This document shows, piece after piece, positions 8,692 through 17,200 of a DNA stretch of 64,000 nucleotides. The notes under the pieces were generated by a model that ran no database searches, was not told the DNA's origin, and worked only from the letters and a program-made list of their open reading frames with translations. The DNA is taken from contig NZ_CP077092.1 of NCBI RefSeq assembly GCF_014268585.2, forward strand, positions 2,108,001 to 2,172,000. The letters run 5' to 3'. The first letter of the stretch is position 1. The number at the start of each line of letters is the position of its first letter. Source of the stretch: Pseudomonas iranensis (GTDB lineage Bacteria > Pseudomonadota > Gammaproteobacteria > Pseudomonadales > Pseudomonadaceae). Position numbers and translations under genes: made by a program.

Positions 8692-8946
8692 ATGAACAAC
8701 AAACAGCGCGGCACGCTCAAAGCTATTTTTTCAAGGCCGGTCCCGAATAACTTGGAGTGGGTGCGTATGGAATCGCTCTTCGGCGCAGTGGGCGCCCAGA
8801 CCATTGAAGGCAATGGTTCAAGAGTGCGCTTTGAATTGAACGGTGTGGTGGTGACTTTTCACCGGCCCCACCCAGACAAAGAAGCAAAGCCCTATCAGGT
8901 GCGCGACGCTCGGGCTTTTCTTGAGCAAGCAGGAGTCATCCCGTGA
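8692..8946 (+). CDS. hicA: HicA family mRNA interferase toxin
   Basis: This 84-residue protein has the HicA double-stranded-RNA-binding-like fold. The conserved GNGSRVRFELNG strand is followed by the catalytic histidine in TFHRPHP, and the C-terminus contains YQVRDARAFLEQAGV. HicA toxins cleave mRNA on or off the ribosome. The start at 8692 matches the usual family N-terminus (MNNKQRGTLKAIFS). There is no Shine-Dalgarno sequence and the -10 box lies only about 12 bases upstream, so the transcript may be almost leaderless. The hicB GTG overlaps the stop, which is the standard toxin-first order. Confidence 0.88.
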   Translation: MNNKQRGTLKAIFSRPVPNNLEWVRMESLFGAVGAQTIEGNGSRVRFELNGVVVTFHRPHPDKEAKPYQVRDARAFLEQAGVIP

Positions 8947-9275
8947 ACGTAATGAACTACAACGGCTATGCCGCCCGTATTGAATACAGTGACGAAGACG
9001 GCCTCTTCGTCGGCCATATCGCCGGTATCAAGGACGTCGTCGGATTCCATGGTGAGTCGGTCGCAGAGCTGCGGAACGCGTTCCAGGAGGCCGTGACTGA
9101 TTATCTCGATACCTGCGCCAGGCTCGGTCGCGCACCGCAGAAACCCTATTCGGGGAATCTCAGCCTGCGCTTGGCGCCAGCGCTGCATGCGACGGTCGCT
9201 GTGAAGGCGCAGCTAGCCCATAAGAGCATCAATCAATGGGTTGCAGACGTGCTCGATCGTGAGGTCCACGCGTAG
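8943..9275 (+). CDS. hicB: HicB family antitoxin
   Basis: The 110-residue product has an N-terminal HicB/RNase-H-like domain (YAARIEYSDEDGLFVGHIAGI, then VGFHGESVAELRNAF). The C-terminal segment (SLRLAPALHATVAVKAQLAHKSINQWVADVL) has the ribbon-helix-helix pattern of DNA-binding HicB proteins. It should neutralise HicA and repress the operon. The GTG at 8943 overlaps the hicA stop by four bases. An ATG at 8952 is an alternative start three codons on. Overlap with the toxin gene implies translational coupling. Confidence 0.87.
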   Translation: MNVMNYNGYAARIEYSDEDGLFVGHIAGIKDVVGFHGESVAELRNAFQEAVTDYLDTCARLGRAPQKPYSGNLSLRLAPALHATVAVKAQLAHKSINQWVADVLDREVHA

Positions 9276-9368
9276 TGGCGAAATCTGACTCTCAGTAGAA
9301 GTTGTACAAAACCCTGTCACCCGTCGAAATCTCCTACACGCCTCATTGACCCCCCGAACCGTCCCGAG

Positions 9369-9392
9369 TTTACTGTATGTGCATACAGTAAA
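9369..9392 (+). promoter_or_regulatory. LexA (SOS) box of umuDC
   Basis: The core CTGTATGTGCATACAG (9373-9388) fits CTG-N10-CAG exactly. Its arms extend to 11 perfectly complementary bases on each side of a 2-base centre. It lies 21 bases before the umuD ATG, where LexA would block transcription. Confidence 0.93.
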
Positions 9393-9412
9393 TTCACTAT
9401 CAGGTTCGTATC

Positions 9413-9844
9413 ATGAGTGTCACCATCCTCGGCCCTTTGTCAGGCGCGGGCGAAAAGCTTGCGCTGTATTCGTTTCGGATTCCCGCCGGTTTTCCTTCGC
9501 CGGCGGCTGATCACATTGAAAAGCACATCTCTCTGGACGAGGTTTTTGATATTCGTGCACCGCACGTTTATCTGGCGAAGATCGAAGGCGAGAGCATGCA
9601 GGACGCGGGGATATTTTGCGGTGATCTGGTGATCGTCGATCGCAGCCTGAATGCCGAGCACGGCGATATTGTCATCGCCGGTCTCAACTCCGAACCCATC
9701 TGCAAGCGTCTGCACATGCGCGACAACACCATCATCCTTCTTTCGGCCAACAGCAAATATCCGCCTCGCTACGTGATGGAAGGGGATGAGTTGGTGATCT
9801 GGGGTGTGGTCACTTACAGCGTGCGCGACCATGGCAAATCGTGA
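9413..9844 (+). CDS. umuD: UmuD-like DNA polymerase V accessory protein (S24 peptidase)
   Basis: This 143-residue protein is a full-length UmuD/RulA homologue. The self-cleavage site is probably A25-G26 in IPAGFPSP. The catalytic serine is S61 in EGESMQ and the lysine is K98 in ICKRL, so autocleavage on RecA filaments should work. The processed dimer joins UmuC to form translesion DNA polymerase V. A near-perfect LexA box lies just upstream, and umuC overlaps the 3' end by 14 bases. Confidence 0.94.
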   Translation: MSVTILGPLSGAGEKLALYSFRIPAGFPSPAADHIEKHISLDEVFDIRAPHVYLAKIEGESMQDAGIFCGDLVIVDRSLNAEHGDIVIAGLNSEPICKRLHMRDNTIILLSANSKYPPRYVMEGDELVIWGVVTYSVRDHGKS

Positions 9845-11111
9845 GCAGGTGTTCGCGCTGATCGATTGCAACAGCTTCTATGCCAGCTGTGAGCGAGTGT
9901 TCCGGCCCGATCTGGCGAAGACGCCGATTGTCGTGCTGAGCAATAACGATGGCTGCGTGATTGCGCGCAGTTATGACGCCAAGCCCTTTGTGAAAATGGG
10001 CGCGCCGTACTTTCAGATTCGTGATGATCTGCGCCGCCACGGCATTCAGGTGTTCAGCAGTAATTACGCCTTGTACGGCGACATGAGCGAACGGGTGATG
10101 ACGATCATCGAATCCATGGTGCCGGCCGTCGAGGTGTACAGCATTGATGAGGCGTTCGCCGATCTCAGCGGCATCCCTGGGGACCTGACCGCGTTTGGCC
10201 GCACCATCCGCTCTGCTGTTTATAAGCGCACCGGCATCCCTGTGGGCGTCGGCATCGCCCCCACGAAAACGCTGGCCAAGCTCGCCAACCACACTGCCAA
10301 ACGCTTGCAAGCGCATACCGGCGGCGTGGTCGACATCTGCGATCCGTCCAAACGCGACTGGGTGCTGCGCAATACCGATGTCGGTGAAGTGTGGGGCGTC
10401 GGGCGGCGGATGAAAGCTCATCTGGAAAGCATGCAGATCAGAAGCGCGATGGACCTGGCGAAGGCCGATCCGTGGACACTGCGGCGCAAGTTCAGCGTGG
10501 TGATCGAGAAGACCGCGCGCGAACTGGGTGGCACATCCTGTCTGGAACTGTCGGAAACAGAACCGCCGAAGCAGGAAATTTGCAGCAGCCGCATGTTTGG
10601 CAACCGTTTGACTACCATCGAACCGATCAAGGAAGCCGTGGCGACTTATGTGCATCGAGCGGCGGAAAAGCTGCGTGCGCAGAATTCGCTGTGCAAGAAA
10701 ATCCGCGTGAGTATCCGCACCGGCATGTTTAATCCCGAGGAGGCCAAGTACGCCAACGGCGCGCTGATCGAGCTGCCTTATCCGACCAATGATGTGCGAT
10801 TGCTGAGCAAGGTCGCGAGCGAAGCGATCGATCGATTATTCCGGCCGGGGTTCAAGTACAGCAAGGCTGAGGTGCTGTTGATGGATCTGCGACAGCCCGG
10901 AGAATTTACCGAAGACCTGTTTGCTCAAACGCAACCCCAAGCGGCGGAGAGGGTGATGGTCGTGCTGGACCAGATCAATCAGCGCTGGGGGCATGGAACG
11001 TTGCGAGCGGGGAGCGTGCCGGCGGATCCTGCCTGGGGCATGCGGCGGGAGATGATGAGTTCGAGTTTTACAACGAAACTGGATCAATTGTGGGTGGTTA
11101 AATCTAATTGA
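9831..11111 (+). CDS. umuC: DNA polymerase V catalytic subunit UmuC (Y family)
   Basis: This 426-residue Y-family polymerase shows the N-terminal catalytic motif (ALIDCNSFYASCERVF), VVLSNNDGCVIARS, and the acidic pair in YSIDEAF. A helix-hairpin-helix segment (VGEVWGVGRRMKAHL) and a complete C-terminal little-finger domain follow. It should bypass DNA lesions at low fidelity with UmuD'. The start chosen is ATG 9831 (MANREQVFALID), inside the end of umuD. The longer reading from 9804 duplicates umuD coding sequence and is unlikely. The operon is SOS-controlled through the 9369-9392 LexA box. Confidence 0.95.
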   Translation: MANREQVFALIDCNSFYASCERVFRPDLAKTPIVVLSNNDGCVIARSYDAKPFVKMGAPYFQIRDDLRRHGIQVFSSNYALYGDMSERVMTIIESMVPAVEVYSIDEAFADLSGIPGDLTAFGRTIRSAVYKRTGIPVGVGIAPTKTLAKLANHTAKRLQAHTGGVVDICDPSKRDWVLRNTDVGEVWGVGRRMKAHLESMQIRSAMDLAKADPWTLRRKFSVVIEKTARELGGTSCLELSETEPPKQEICSSRMFGNRLTTIEPIKEAVATYVHRAAEKLRAQNSLCKKIRVSIRTGMFNPEEAKYANGALIELPYPTNDVRLLSKVASEAIDRLFRPGFKYSKAEVLLMDLRQPGEFTEDLFAQTQPQAAERVMVVLDQINQRWGHGTLRAGSVPADPAWGMRREMMSSSFTTKLDQLWVVKSN

Positions 11112-11181
11112 GGCACGGGTGCCAGGCCTGGTGCCGCGTTACAATCGCCGCCTTCACTTTTGCAGTAAAAGGACGACTTTC

Positions 11182-11502
11182 ATGATCATTTCCACCACTC
11201 ATTCCGTCGAGGGGCGGCAGATCACGGCCTATCTGGACATTGTCAGCGCCGAGTCTGTGCAAGGGGTCAACGTGATCCGCGATATGTTCGCCGGCATGCG
11301 CGACTTTTTTGGCGGGCGCTCGCAGACGTTGGAGCGGGCTCTTAAAGAAGCACGCATTCAGGCAACCGACGAACTGAAAGATCGAGCGCGGGCATTGCAG
11401 GCTGACGCGGTGGTCGGCGTGGATTTTGAGATCAGCATGCCGGCAGGCAAGGGTGGCATGGTCGTGGTGTTTGTCACCGGAACGGCGGTGAAGCTGCGTT
11501 GA
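11182..11502 (+). CDS. YbjQ/UPF0145 family heavy-metal-binding-domain protein
   Basis: The 106-residue product is a typical YbjQ-family protein. It has VEGRQITAYLDIVSAES at the start, the SQTLERALKEARIQATDEL helix, and the ADAVVGVDFEIS strand before a C-terminal GTAVKL. Members form small pentamers. The metal-binding role implied by the domain name is weakly supported experimentally. The start is ATG 11182, which has an AAAGGAC ribosome site. It is a single gene with its own terminator. Confidence 0.85.
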   Translation: MIISTTHSVEGRQITAYLDIVSAESVQGVNVIRDMFAGMRDFFGGRSQTLERALKEARIQATDELKDRARALQADAVVGVDFEISMPAGKGGMVVVFVTGTAVKLR

Positions 11503-11518
11503 TCATTGCTATGAAGAC

Positions 11519-11550
11519 AAAGCCCACTCGCACGAGGAATGGGCTTTTTT
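11519..11550 (+). terminator. Terminator of the YbjQ-family gene
   Basis: AGCCCA (11521-11526) pairs with TGGGCT (11540-11545) with an inner CTCG/CGAG stem, followed by six T. Confidence 0.85.
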
Positions 11551-11558
11551 CGCGTCAA

Positions 11559-11837
11559 TCAGCCTTGAGGCTTGAGCAACACAGCGCCTCTTGAGTCATA
11601 GGTCAGCGGTGTATCGATGGCAACGAGGGGCGGTGTCCCGTCAGGCTGCGCCGATGGTGCGGGCTCGCTGGGATGGTAGACGACGCCCGGCTGCAGAAGC
11701 GGTTTGTCCGGGTATTTGATGGTGATTTCACCCGAGGCGATCTTTTCCTTGAGTTTTTCCGCACCGGCCTTGCCGGCAGCGATCTGCTCGTCCGTGAGTT
11801 TTACGACTGGCATGTTCGGGAATCCATTGATCTGCAT
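11559..11837 (-). CDS. Hypothetical 92-residue soluble protein
   Basis: A strong ribosome site (AAGGAGAGATC) directly precedes the ATG, which supports translation. The protein has a charged helical segment (LTDEQIAAGKAGAEKLKEKIASGEI), then a proline-rich stretch with YHPSEPAPSAQPDGTPP, and a short C-terminus. It has no signal peptide or membrane segment. I do not recognise the family. It is convergent with the YbjQ gene and alone on its strand. A role as a small structural or competence-like protein cannot be argued from the sequence. Confidence 0.6.
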   Translation of the reverse strand: MQINGFPNMPVVKLTDEQIAAGKAGAEKLKEKIASGEITIKYPDKPLLQPGVVYHPSEPAPSAQPDGTPPLVAIDTPLTYDSRGAVLLKPQG

Positions 11838-12058
11838 GATCTCTCCTTGAGATTCATTGGTAGGAATAAGGGCAGCGGCCGTTCGATGGAAATCTTTAGC
11901 GAATGATCGCTCGCGACACTTTTTTCCATTCGTCGGTGATCAGCCTTTCTGGACGGCAAGTCCAGTAGTGACCAGCTAGTCTCAAAAACGCTGAGGGACG
12001 ATATTTTCCAGGCAAAACTGTTTTGCCGGTGTCGGCCCGGTTGCGTAGGGGAGAGTCT

Positions 12059-12247
12059 ATGTCAGGTCCATTTATCGAAGATGATGGCGCTGAGTTTTCA
12101 TTCAACAACTGTGTGCGCTGCGGTCAGTCGGAGTATCAGTCGGGGTTTGGCGAGGATCCGGTCAGCATCGGAAAAATCAAATCTACAGCCCCGAAAGGGC
12201 CGAAAGCGAAATTCCTGCCCAAGGTCACGGCAAGGACCAGAAAGTGA
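12059..12247 (+). CDS. Hypothetical 62-residue protein with a CxxC pair
   Basis: ATG 12059 follows a good AGGGGAGAG ribosome site. The short protein contains CVRCG (a possible metal or redox site with only two cysteines) in an acidic N-terminal half, and a strongly basic tail (KSTAPKGPKAKFLPKVTARTRK). It has no membrane segment. The gene has its own intrinsic terminator just downstream, consistent with a stand-alone unit. The family is unknown to me, and a nucleic-acid-binding role is only a guess from the basic tail. Confidence 0.6.
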   Translation: MSGPFIEDDGAEFSFNNCVRCGQSEYQSGFGEDPVSIGKIKSTAPKGPKAKFLPKVTARTRK

Positions 12248-12258
12248 TTTCATCCAGT

Positions 12259-12283
12259 ACCCCGTCACTGAACGGGGTTTTTT
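12259..12283 (+). terminator. Terminator of the 62-residue protein gene
   Basis: A 7-bp stem ACCCCGT / ACGGGGT with a 6-base loop is followed by six T. Confidence 0.88.
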
Positions 12284-12310
12284 ATGGGCGCAAGAATGAG
12301 GGGGCGGGCG

Positions 12311-12421
12311 TTGACATTAATGTCGGTTTTTTTTCACAAACTTTTCACGTTGGCCAACGTAGTGTGAAGCCATCCGTTAGAAAGCAAGTCTCCAGCCCGT
12401 CTCCCCAGCGGGCTTTTTTTT
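12311..12421 (+). other. Possible small-RNA-like unit: palindromes followed by a terminator
   Basis: This stretch between two genes has GACATTAATGTC (12-bp palindrome, 12313-12324) followed by eight T, then the perfect 14-bp palindrome ACGTTGGCCAACGT at 12347-12360. A clear terminator follows (AGCCCG 12394-12399 / CGGGCT 12409-12414, then eight T). No ORF feeds that terminator. TTGACA at 12311 could be a -35 box, but no good -10 box is seen. Confidence 0.35.
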
Positions 12422-12547
12422 GCCCGGCATAAAACCTTTTCCCTGATCGCGGTCCAATCGACGCTGCCGCCGGCGTCTGGACTTTCCTGCGCCGAGGGCA
12501 TTAAATCCCGCTCCTTTTCGTCATCCCGTTTATTTGAGGTTTTCGTC

Positions 12548-12919
12548 ATGCGTTTAACACTGCCTGCTCTGGTTCTTGGCCTTCTGGTTGCTCAAGGTGC
12601 GATGGCTGCCGGTGATGGCACCGCGGCGCTGGGCGGTGGCCTGGGTGGCGCGCTGGGTAACGTGGTCGGTCAGAAAATGGGCGGCAGCACCGGTGCCGCC
12701 ATTGGCGCTGGCGTCGCGGGCGCAGCGGGCAGCGCAGTCGCCGCACGCAAGGGCAGCCGCACCAAAGCGGCGATCGGCGGCGGTGTCGGTGCAGCCGGTG
12801 GCTCGGTGATCGGCAACAGCCTGGGCGGCCGCAACGGCGCCACCATCGGTGCAGGTCTGGGCGGCGCGGCCGGCGGTGCCGTCGGCAGCAACCTGGGCAA
12901 AGGTCACAAGCGCCACTGA
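12548..12919 (+). CDS. Glycine-zipper protein, copy 1
   Basis: This 123-residue protein has a signal peptide (MRLTLPALVLGLLVAQGAMA) and a mature region made almost wholly of GxxxG glycine-zipper repeats (for example GGGLGGALGNVVG and GGGVGAAGGSVIGNSLGG). Basic patches (RKGSRTK) and a KGHKRH tail follow. Such proteins associate with or insert into membranes. The neighbouring gene 13055-13474 is a close tandem paralogue. It ends in a strong terminator, so each copy is its own transcription unit. The function is unknown. Confidence 0.75.
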   Translation: MRLTLPALVLGLLVAQGAMAAGDGTAALGGGLGGALGNVVGQKMGGSTGAAIGAGVAGAAGSAVAARKGSRTKAAIGGGVGAAGGSVIGNSLGGRNGATIGAGLGGAAGGAVGSNLGKGHKRH

Positions 12920-12936
12920 GGCTGATGGCATGTCAG

Positions 12937-12965
12937 AAAAAGCCCGACTCGATGTCGGGCTTTTT
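12937..12965 (+). terminator. Terminator between the two glycine-zipper genes
   Basis: A 12-bp perfect stem (AAAAAGCCCGAC and its complement) has a 5-base loop. It works in either direction. Confidence 0.93.
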
Positions 12966-13054
12966 CATGGCTGAACGTTTCGTGCGAAATCATCTCCAAT
13001 CTGCATACGCCCCGCTTGGGCGGATTGTCCCGTTTCGGGAACTGCGAGGTTCAT

Positions 13055-13474
13055 ATGCGATTGTCATTATCTGCACTGTTTTTTGGCTTGGTCGTGGCGC
13101 AGGGCGCGATGGCGGCCGGAGATGGCACCGCTGCCGTAGGCGGTGGTCTCGGCGGTGCGCTGGGTAATGTGGTTGGCGGACAACTCGGCGGCAGCACGGG
13201 CGCAGCGGTCGGCGCAGGTGTTGGCGGCGCGGCGGGCAGTGCCGTCGGCGCGAACAAACGCAACCGCACCGAAGCCGCGATCGGCGGCGGTCTTGGCGCG
13301 GCAGGCGGCTCGGTCGTCGGCAACAGCCTCGGCGGCTCCACCGGCTCCGCCATCGGCGCGGGCCTGGGCGGTGCAGCAGGCGGCGCGGTAGGTAACAATC
13401 TTGGCGACGACGACGGCGGATCTCATTCCGGCGGCCACAAGCACAAGAACAAACACAAAAATAAACATCGCTGA
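13055..13474 (+). CDS. Glycine-zipper protein, copy 2 (His/Lys-rich tail)
   Basis: This 139-residue tandem paralogue of the preceding gene has a nearly identical signal peptide (ending VVAQGAMA) and the same GxxxG repeat order. It differs in its C-terminus, where an acidic GDDDGG spacer is followed by a histidine/lysine-rich tail (SHSGGHKHKNKHKNKHR) that could bind metal or nucleic acid. The start is ATG 13055 with a GAGGT ribosome site. The reading from 13016 lacks the signal peptide at its end. It has its own terminator. Confidence 0.75.
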   Translation: MRLSLSALFFGLVVAQGAMAAGDGTAAVGGGLGGALGNVVGGQLGGSTGAAVGAGVGGAAGSAVGANKRNRTEAAIGGGLGAAGGSVVGNSLGGSTGSAIGAGLGGAAGGAVGNNLGDDDGGSHSGGHKHKNKHKNKHR

Positions 13475-13486
13475 TTGATCAACGAC

Positions 13487-13512
13487 AACCCGGCCTGGCG
13501 CCGGGTTTTTTG
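13487..13512 (+). terminator. Terminator of glycine-zipper copy 2
   Basis: An 8-bp stem AACCCGGC / GCCGGGTT with a 5-base loop runs into a T-tract. Confidence 0.88.
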
Positions 13513-13592
13513 TGTCTGGCCGTCAGGCAGCGGAACGATTGGCGATAGGGCTTTTCGAACGTCATATATCCCACACGAGCAAGAGGTGCGCC

Positions 13593-13760
13593 ATGACTCC
13601 TGAAACCGAAGGCAAAGAAGAGAAGGGCCCGAGTGGATTGCCATTTATCAATGATCCGGGGAATGAAGATCCCGGGTCGCTGATGGATGATGCGACGGTG
13701 CCGTTGAATGATGCGGATGAGGCGGATATGGAGTATGAGGAGGATGGGGATGAGCAGTGA
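13593..13760 (+). CDS. Hypothetical 55-residue acidic protein
   Basis: ATG 13593 has an AGAGG ribosome site 6 bases upstream. The product is highly acidic, with a KEEKGPSGLPFINDPGNEDPG stretch and an ADEADMEYEEDGDEQ tail, no hydrophobic segment and little expected structure. Similar short acidic proteins are widespread in Pseudomonas and are sometimes labelled serine kinase/phosphatase, with no basis visible here. It is followed by a terminator and is convergent with the Rhs immunity gene. The function is unknown. Confidence 0.6.
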   Translation: MTPETEGKEEKGPSGLPFINDPGNEDPGSLMDDATVPLNDADEADMEYEEDGDEQ

Positions 13761-13799
13761 GGGGAGTAGGGTGGATTGAAAGTTTCGATTTGGTTTTGA

Positions 13800-13824
13800 G
13801 GGCCTGAGTGAGCAGGCCCTTTTT
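13800..13824 (+). terminator. Terminator of the acidic protein gene
   Basis: GGGCCTG / CAGGCCC has a 6-base loop and five T. It marks the left edge of the Rhs island. Confidence 0.85.
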
Positions 13825-13834
13825 GTGGTGAGGT

Positions 13835-14263
13835 CTAATCGATTTCTTTTGAGTCGGCTAATACATATAGGTTACTTATGGCTGACAATTTTTTTATTTT
13901 TTTTAGATTTATATATTCTTCTAACTCTTTTTCGATAATTTTTTTGTCGCAATATTTTTTATATTTTGATGGTCTCTCGCGAGCGAAGTTGTATAGCCGC
14001 CAAACATCAAATCCATTGATTTCACCATTGGGGCCATAGTTAAAATCTACACTTCCGGTCGATAAGTTGATTCGGCAGCCAATGCCATGCAATTCATATT
14101 TAACGCCTCGAGTGACCCTCCCGCATCGCTTTATTGCCTTGGTGCGCCAAAGCCTTCGAATATCTCGAGTGCCAAATTTTCTCTCAAATACCAGAGTGCT
14201 GGACTCAACCATAGCGATAAAATCATTTATCAGGATCTCCAAAGTTTCACTTTGTTCACTCAT
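13835..14263 (-). CDS. Putative immunity protein for the Rhs toxin
   Basis: This 142-residue cytoplasmic protein starts at an ATG that overlaps the rhs stop by four bases, so it is translationally coupled to the toxin. Its centre (YELHGIGCRINLSTGSVDFNYGP, then NGFDVWRLYNFA) resembles the DUF6896 group often found beside polymorphic toxins. That likeness is from memory. The gene is markedly AT-rich, with long runs of A and T, while the Rhs body is GC-rich, a sign of separate acquisition with the toxin tip. Position, size and composition support an immunity role. The target is inferred to be the ParB-like tip. Confidence 0.7.
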   Translation of the reverse strand: MSEQSETLEILINDFIAMVESSTLVFERKFGTRDIRRLWRTKAIKRCGRVTRGVKYELHGIGCRINLSTGSVDFNYGPNGEINGFDVWRLYNFARERPSKYKKYCDKKIIEKELEEYINLKKIKKLSAISNLYVLADSKEID

Positions 14264-17200
14264 CTTCTTCTGCGATGCTCCAATCTGTCTAAACCTACGT
14301 TGTTTGCTGACTCTAGTACATCTTCAATGCTGTTTAGAGTTCTGTCGTATTTTATGAGATCGGTTATGAGTCTGATTGTCACATTGGTCGAAGTTTGCCG
14401 TGCAGCTGCTGCGCGATGGTGTCCGTCCAGAATGTATAAATTCCCGTCATGTTCTATGACGTCGATAGGTTCCACTGAGTCGTATCCGTTACGCATTTGG
14501 CTTTTATAGTCCTCGACTGTCTTGGTTGAGGTCTTTCCCTCGATTGTATGTACTCTCTTCAAAGTTTGTGGATCTATATCGTGAGCAATGGCCGGTAGGT
14601 CCGGCTCCCCCTCATCAACTTTAACCCCATCACTCGCCCCCGGCACCTCACACCCAGGCTTCTTCGGCGGCGGGCAATTGGACGTCAATCCCAACGGATC
14701 CACCCACCCCGTCGGATTCGGCACGTACTGGTACTGATTCAACCCACCCGCAAGCTTCACCGGATCCGGGGTCAGATACCGCCCTAGCCTCGGGTCGTAA
14801 TACCGATGGCGGTTGTAATGCAGCCCACTTTCAACATCGAAGTACTGCCCCTGAAAACGCAACGGTTGGTCGAGGTAGTCTTCGCCGGCCAAGGTCACAG
14901 CAGCGACTTTGCCGTAGGCGTCGTATTGCGCGGACCAGACGATTTCGCCGCTGTAGTCGGTGAGTTCCTGCGGGGTGCCGAGGTGGTCGAGTTGGTAGTA
15001 GAACGGGCAGGCTTTTTTCGGGCCTTTGCCATCGAGCATCGCCAACGGGCGGAAGGTGCCGGGTTCGTAGAGGAAGCTGCGGTATTGCGTGGCGCTGCTT
15101 TCGGCGACGAGGTGTTCGCCTTGCCAGAAGAATTCAGTGACGGCGCCGTCGACGGTTTTGCGGATGCGCCGGCCGAAGGCGTCGTATTGATAAGTGGCGG
15201 TCTGGCCGTCGGGGCGGGTCAGGCCGATCAGGCGGTGCTGGCAGTCGTAGCGGTACTCGGTGACCAGGGTCTGGCCGTGGCCACGGCGTTCGCGGATCAG
15301 GTTGCCGAAGGCGTCGTAGTCGTAATGACGGTCACCCTGCATCAGCAGGCGATTGCCCTTGATCTGCGCAGGGCCGGGGCGGTCCTGCATCAGCAGGTTG
15401 CCGGCCGGGTCGTGGGCGAAGGATTCGGGCAGTTCGTCGCGTGAGTGACGTACGCGGATCAACCGGTCGAGGGCGTCGTAGCCATAGGTGCGCTGGCCGT
15501 GGCGGCTGTCGGCGATGTGCTCGAGATTGCCGTTGGCGCTGTAGGCATAATCGCGGCGGTACAGCGAAGCGTGGCGATGACCTACAGCGTGGGCAAGCAA
15601 GCGGCCCTGATCGTCGTAGGAGTATTCGCTGAGCAGCAGACCTTGCTGGCGTTGCTGCTCGCGACCGGACTGATACACATGCCGGGTCAGCGGCGTGCCA
15701 TTAAGGTCGATGGCCGACAGCGCACCGCCCTTGGCGTAGTGATAATCGAGCTTGCTGTTGTCCGGCAGGCGCAGGCGTTTGAGCTGGCCGCACGCGTCAT
15801 AGGCGTAGCGCAAGGTGCCCCAGCCCTGATGCTCGGTGATCAAGCGATCCTGACGGTCATACTCGAAGGCCAGCGGATGGTTCTGGCCGTCGTCAACGGC
15901 AACTAACCGGCCAAGGCGATCATAGTCATAACGTACCTTGATCCCATCGGGCAGGGTTTTGACCAGCAAACGCCCGGCCTTGTCGCGCTCGTACCGGGTG
16001 ACCAGCGATAAACCCTGCTCGCCGAACTCGGTCTTCTCCAGCAGATGCCCGTTGGGGTCGTAGGCATAAGCCGTGCGCCGCCCATCAAACCCGATTTCCT
16101 GTCGGATCAATCCGGTCGGCGTGTAATCCAGTCGGTATTTTTCGCCCGATTCGTTTTCAATCTCGGTCAGCAACAGCCGCGCATGGTCATAGCGATACTG
16201 CACGCGGGTGCCGTCAGGATTGATCCGCCGCGAGACCAGGTGCAGGTCGTCGTCATATTCGTAGCGGGTGATGCGCCCGAGCTCGTCGCGCTCAGCGGTG
16301 ATCTGGCCGTAGGCGCCGTAGCTGTAGGCGCGCGTGCTGCCCGTAGGAGAAGTCGTCAGGATCAGTCGGCCGGCCGCGTCCCACTGCTGACGACTGACAA
16401 CACCAAATTCGTCCTGGGTGGTAATCCGCCGTCCCAGCGCATCGTAGGAAAAGCGCCGCACGCCGCCATCGGGCAGGGTTTCTTCGATGAGCTGACCCAG
16501 CTCGTTCCACACCCAGCGGTGGCGGCTGCTGTCCGGATAACGCAGCGACAGCAACTGCCCGCGCAGGTTGTAGTAGTAATGGGTGACCTGGCCGTCGGGA
16601 TCGACTGCTTCAGTAACGGCGCCTTCAGCGTTGCGCCGGTAGATCCACACCGCATCACCACGGCAACGCTTGTAGAGAAAACCGTTGCGGTACTCGTAGG
16701 ACGTTGGTGCATCGTCCGGTGGAATCAGCGCGATCAGCCGTCCGAGTTCGTCGTAGCGGTATTCGGTAACCGCGCCCAACGCATCCTGCTCAGCGATCAA
16801 CCGGCCCTGCTGGTCATAGGCCTTGAGCTGCTCACCGCCATCGGCCGCGACCTGCCGCACCAGCCGCGCGCGCTCGTCGTGGACGTAGACTTCTTCGGTA
16901 CCGTCGACGTAATGCACGGTCACGCTGGCGTCGTCATCGTTCCAGACGTAACGGGTGTTCATCTGCGAGAACGAAGCCCAGTGCCTCACGCAGCGGGCGG
17001 CTTTGCCCTCGCGCTGCCACTCCCAGAAGAAGCTCGCGCCGCCAGTCAACTGGCGCTGGAGGATGACGTGGTGGTCGTCATAGTCGTAGCGCTCGCTGTC
17101 GCCGACCGCGTTGGTCGCGACCAGCAGGCGTTGCCGCGCATCGAAGCTGTAGGTGGCAAGGTTTTGTTCGGTGGTCCACTCGCCCTGGACGAACACCTGA

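Noticed and set aside
12334..12549. Minus-strand 71-codon ORF upstream of the glycine-zipper genes
   Set aside because: It overlaps the terminator at 12394-12421 and has no supporting start signal or family.
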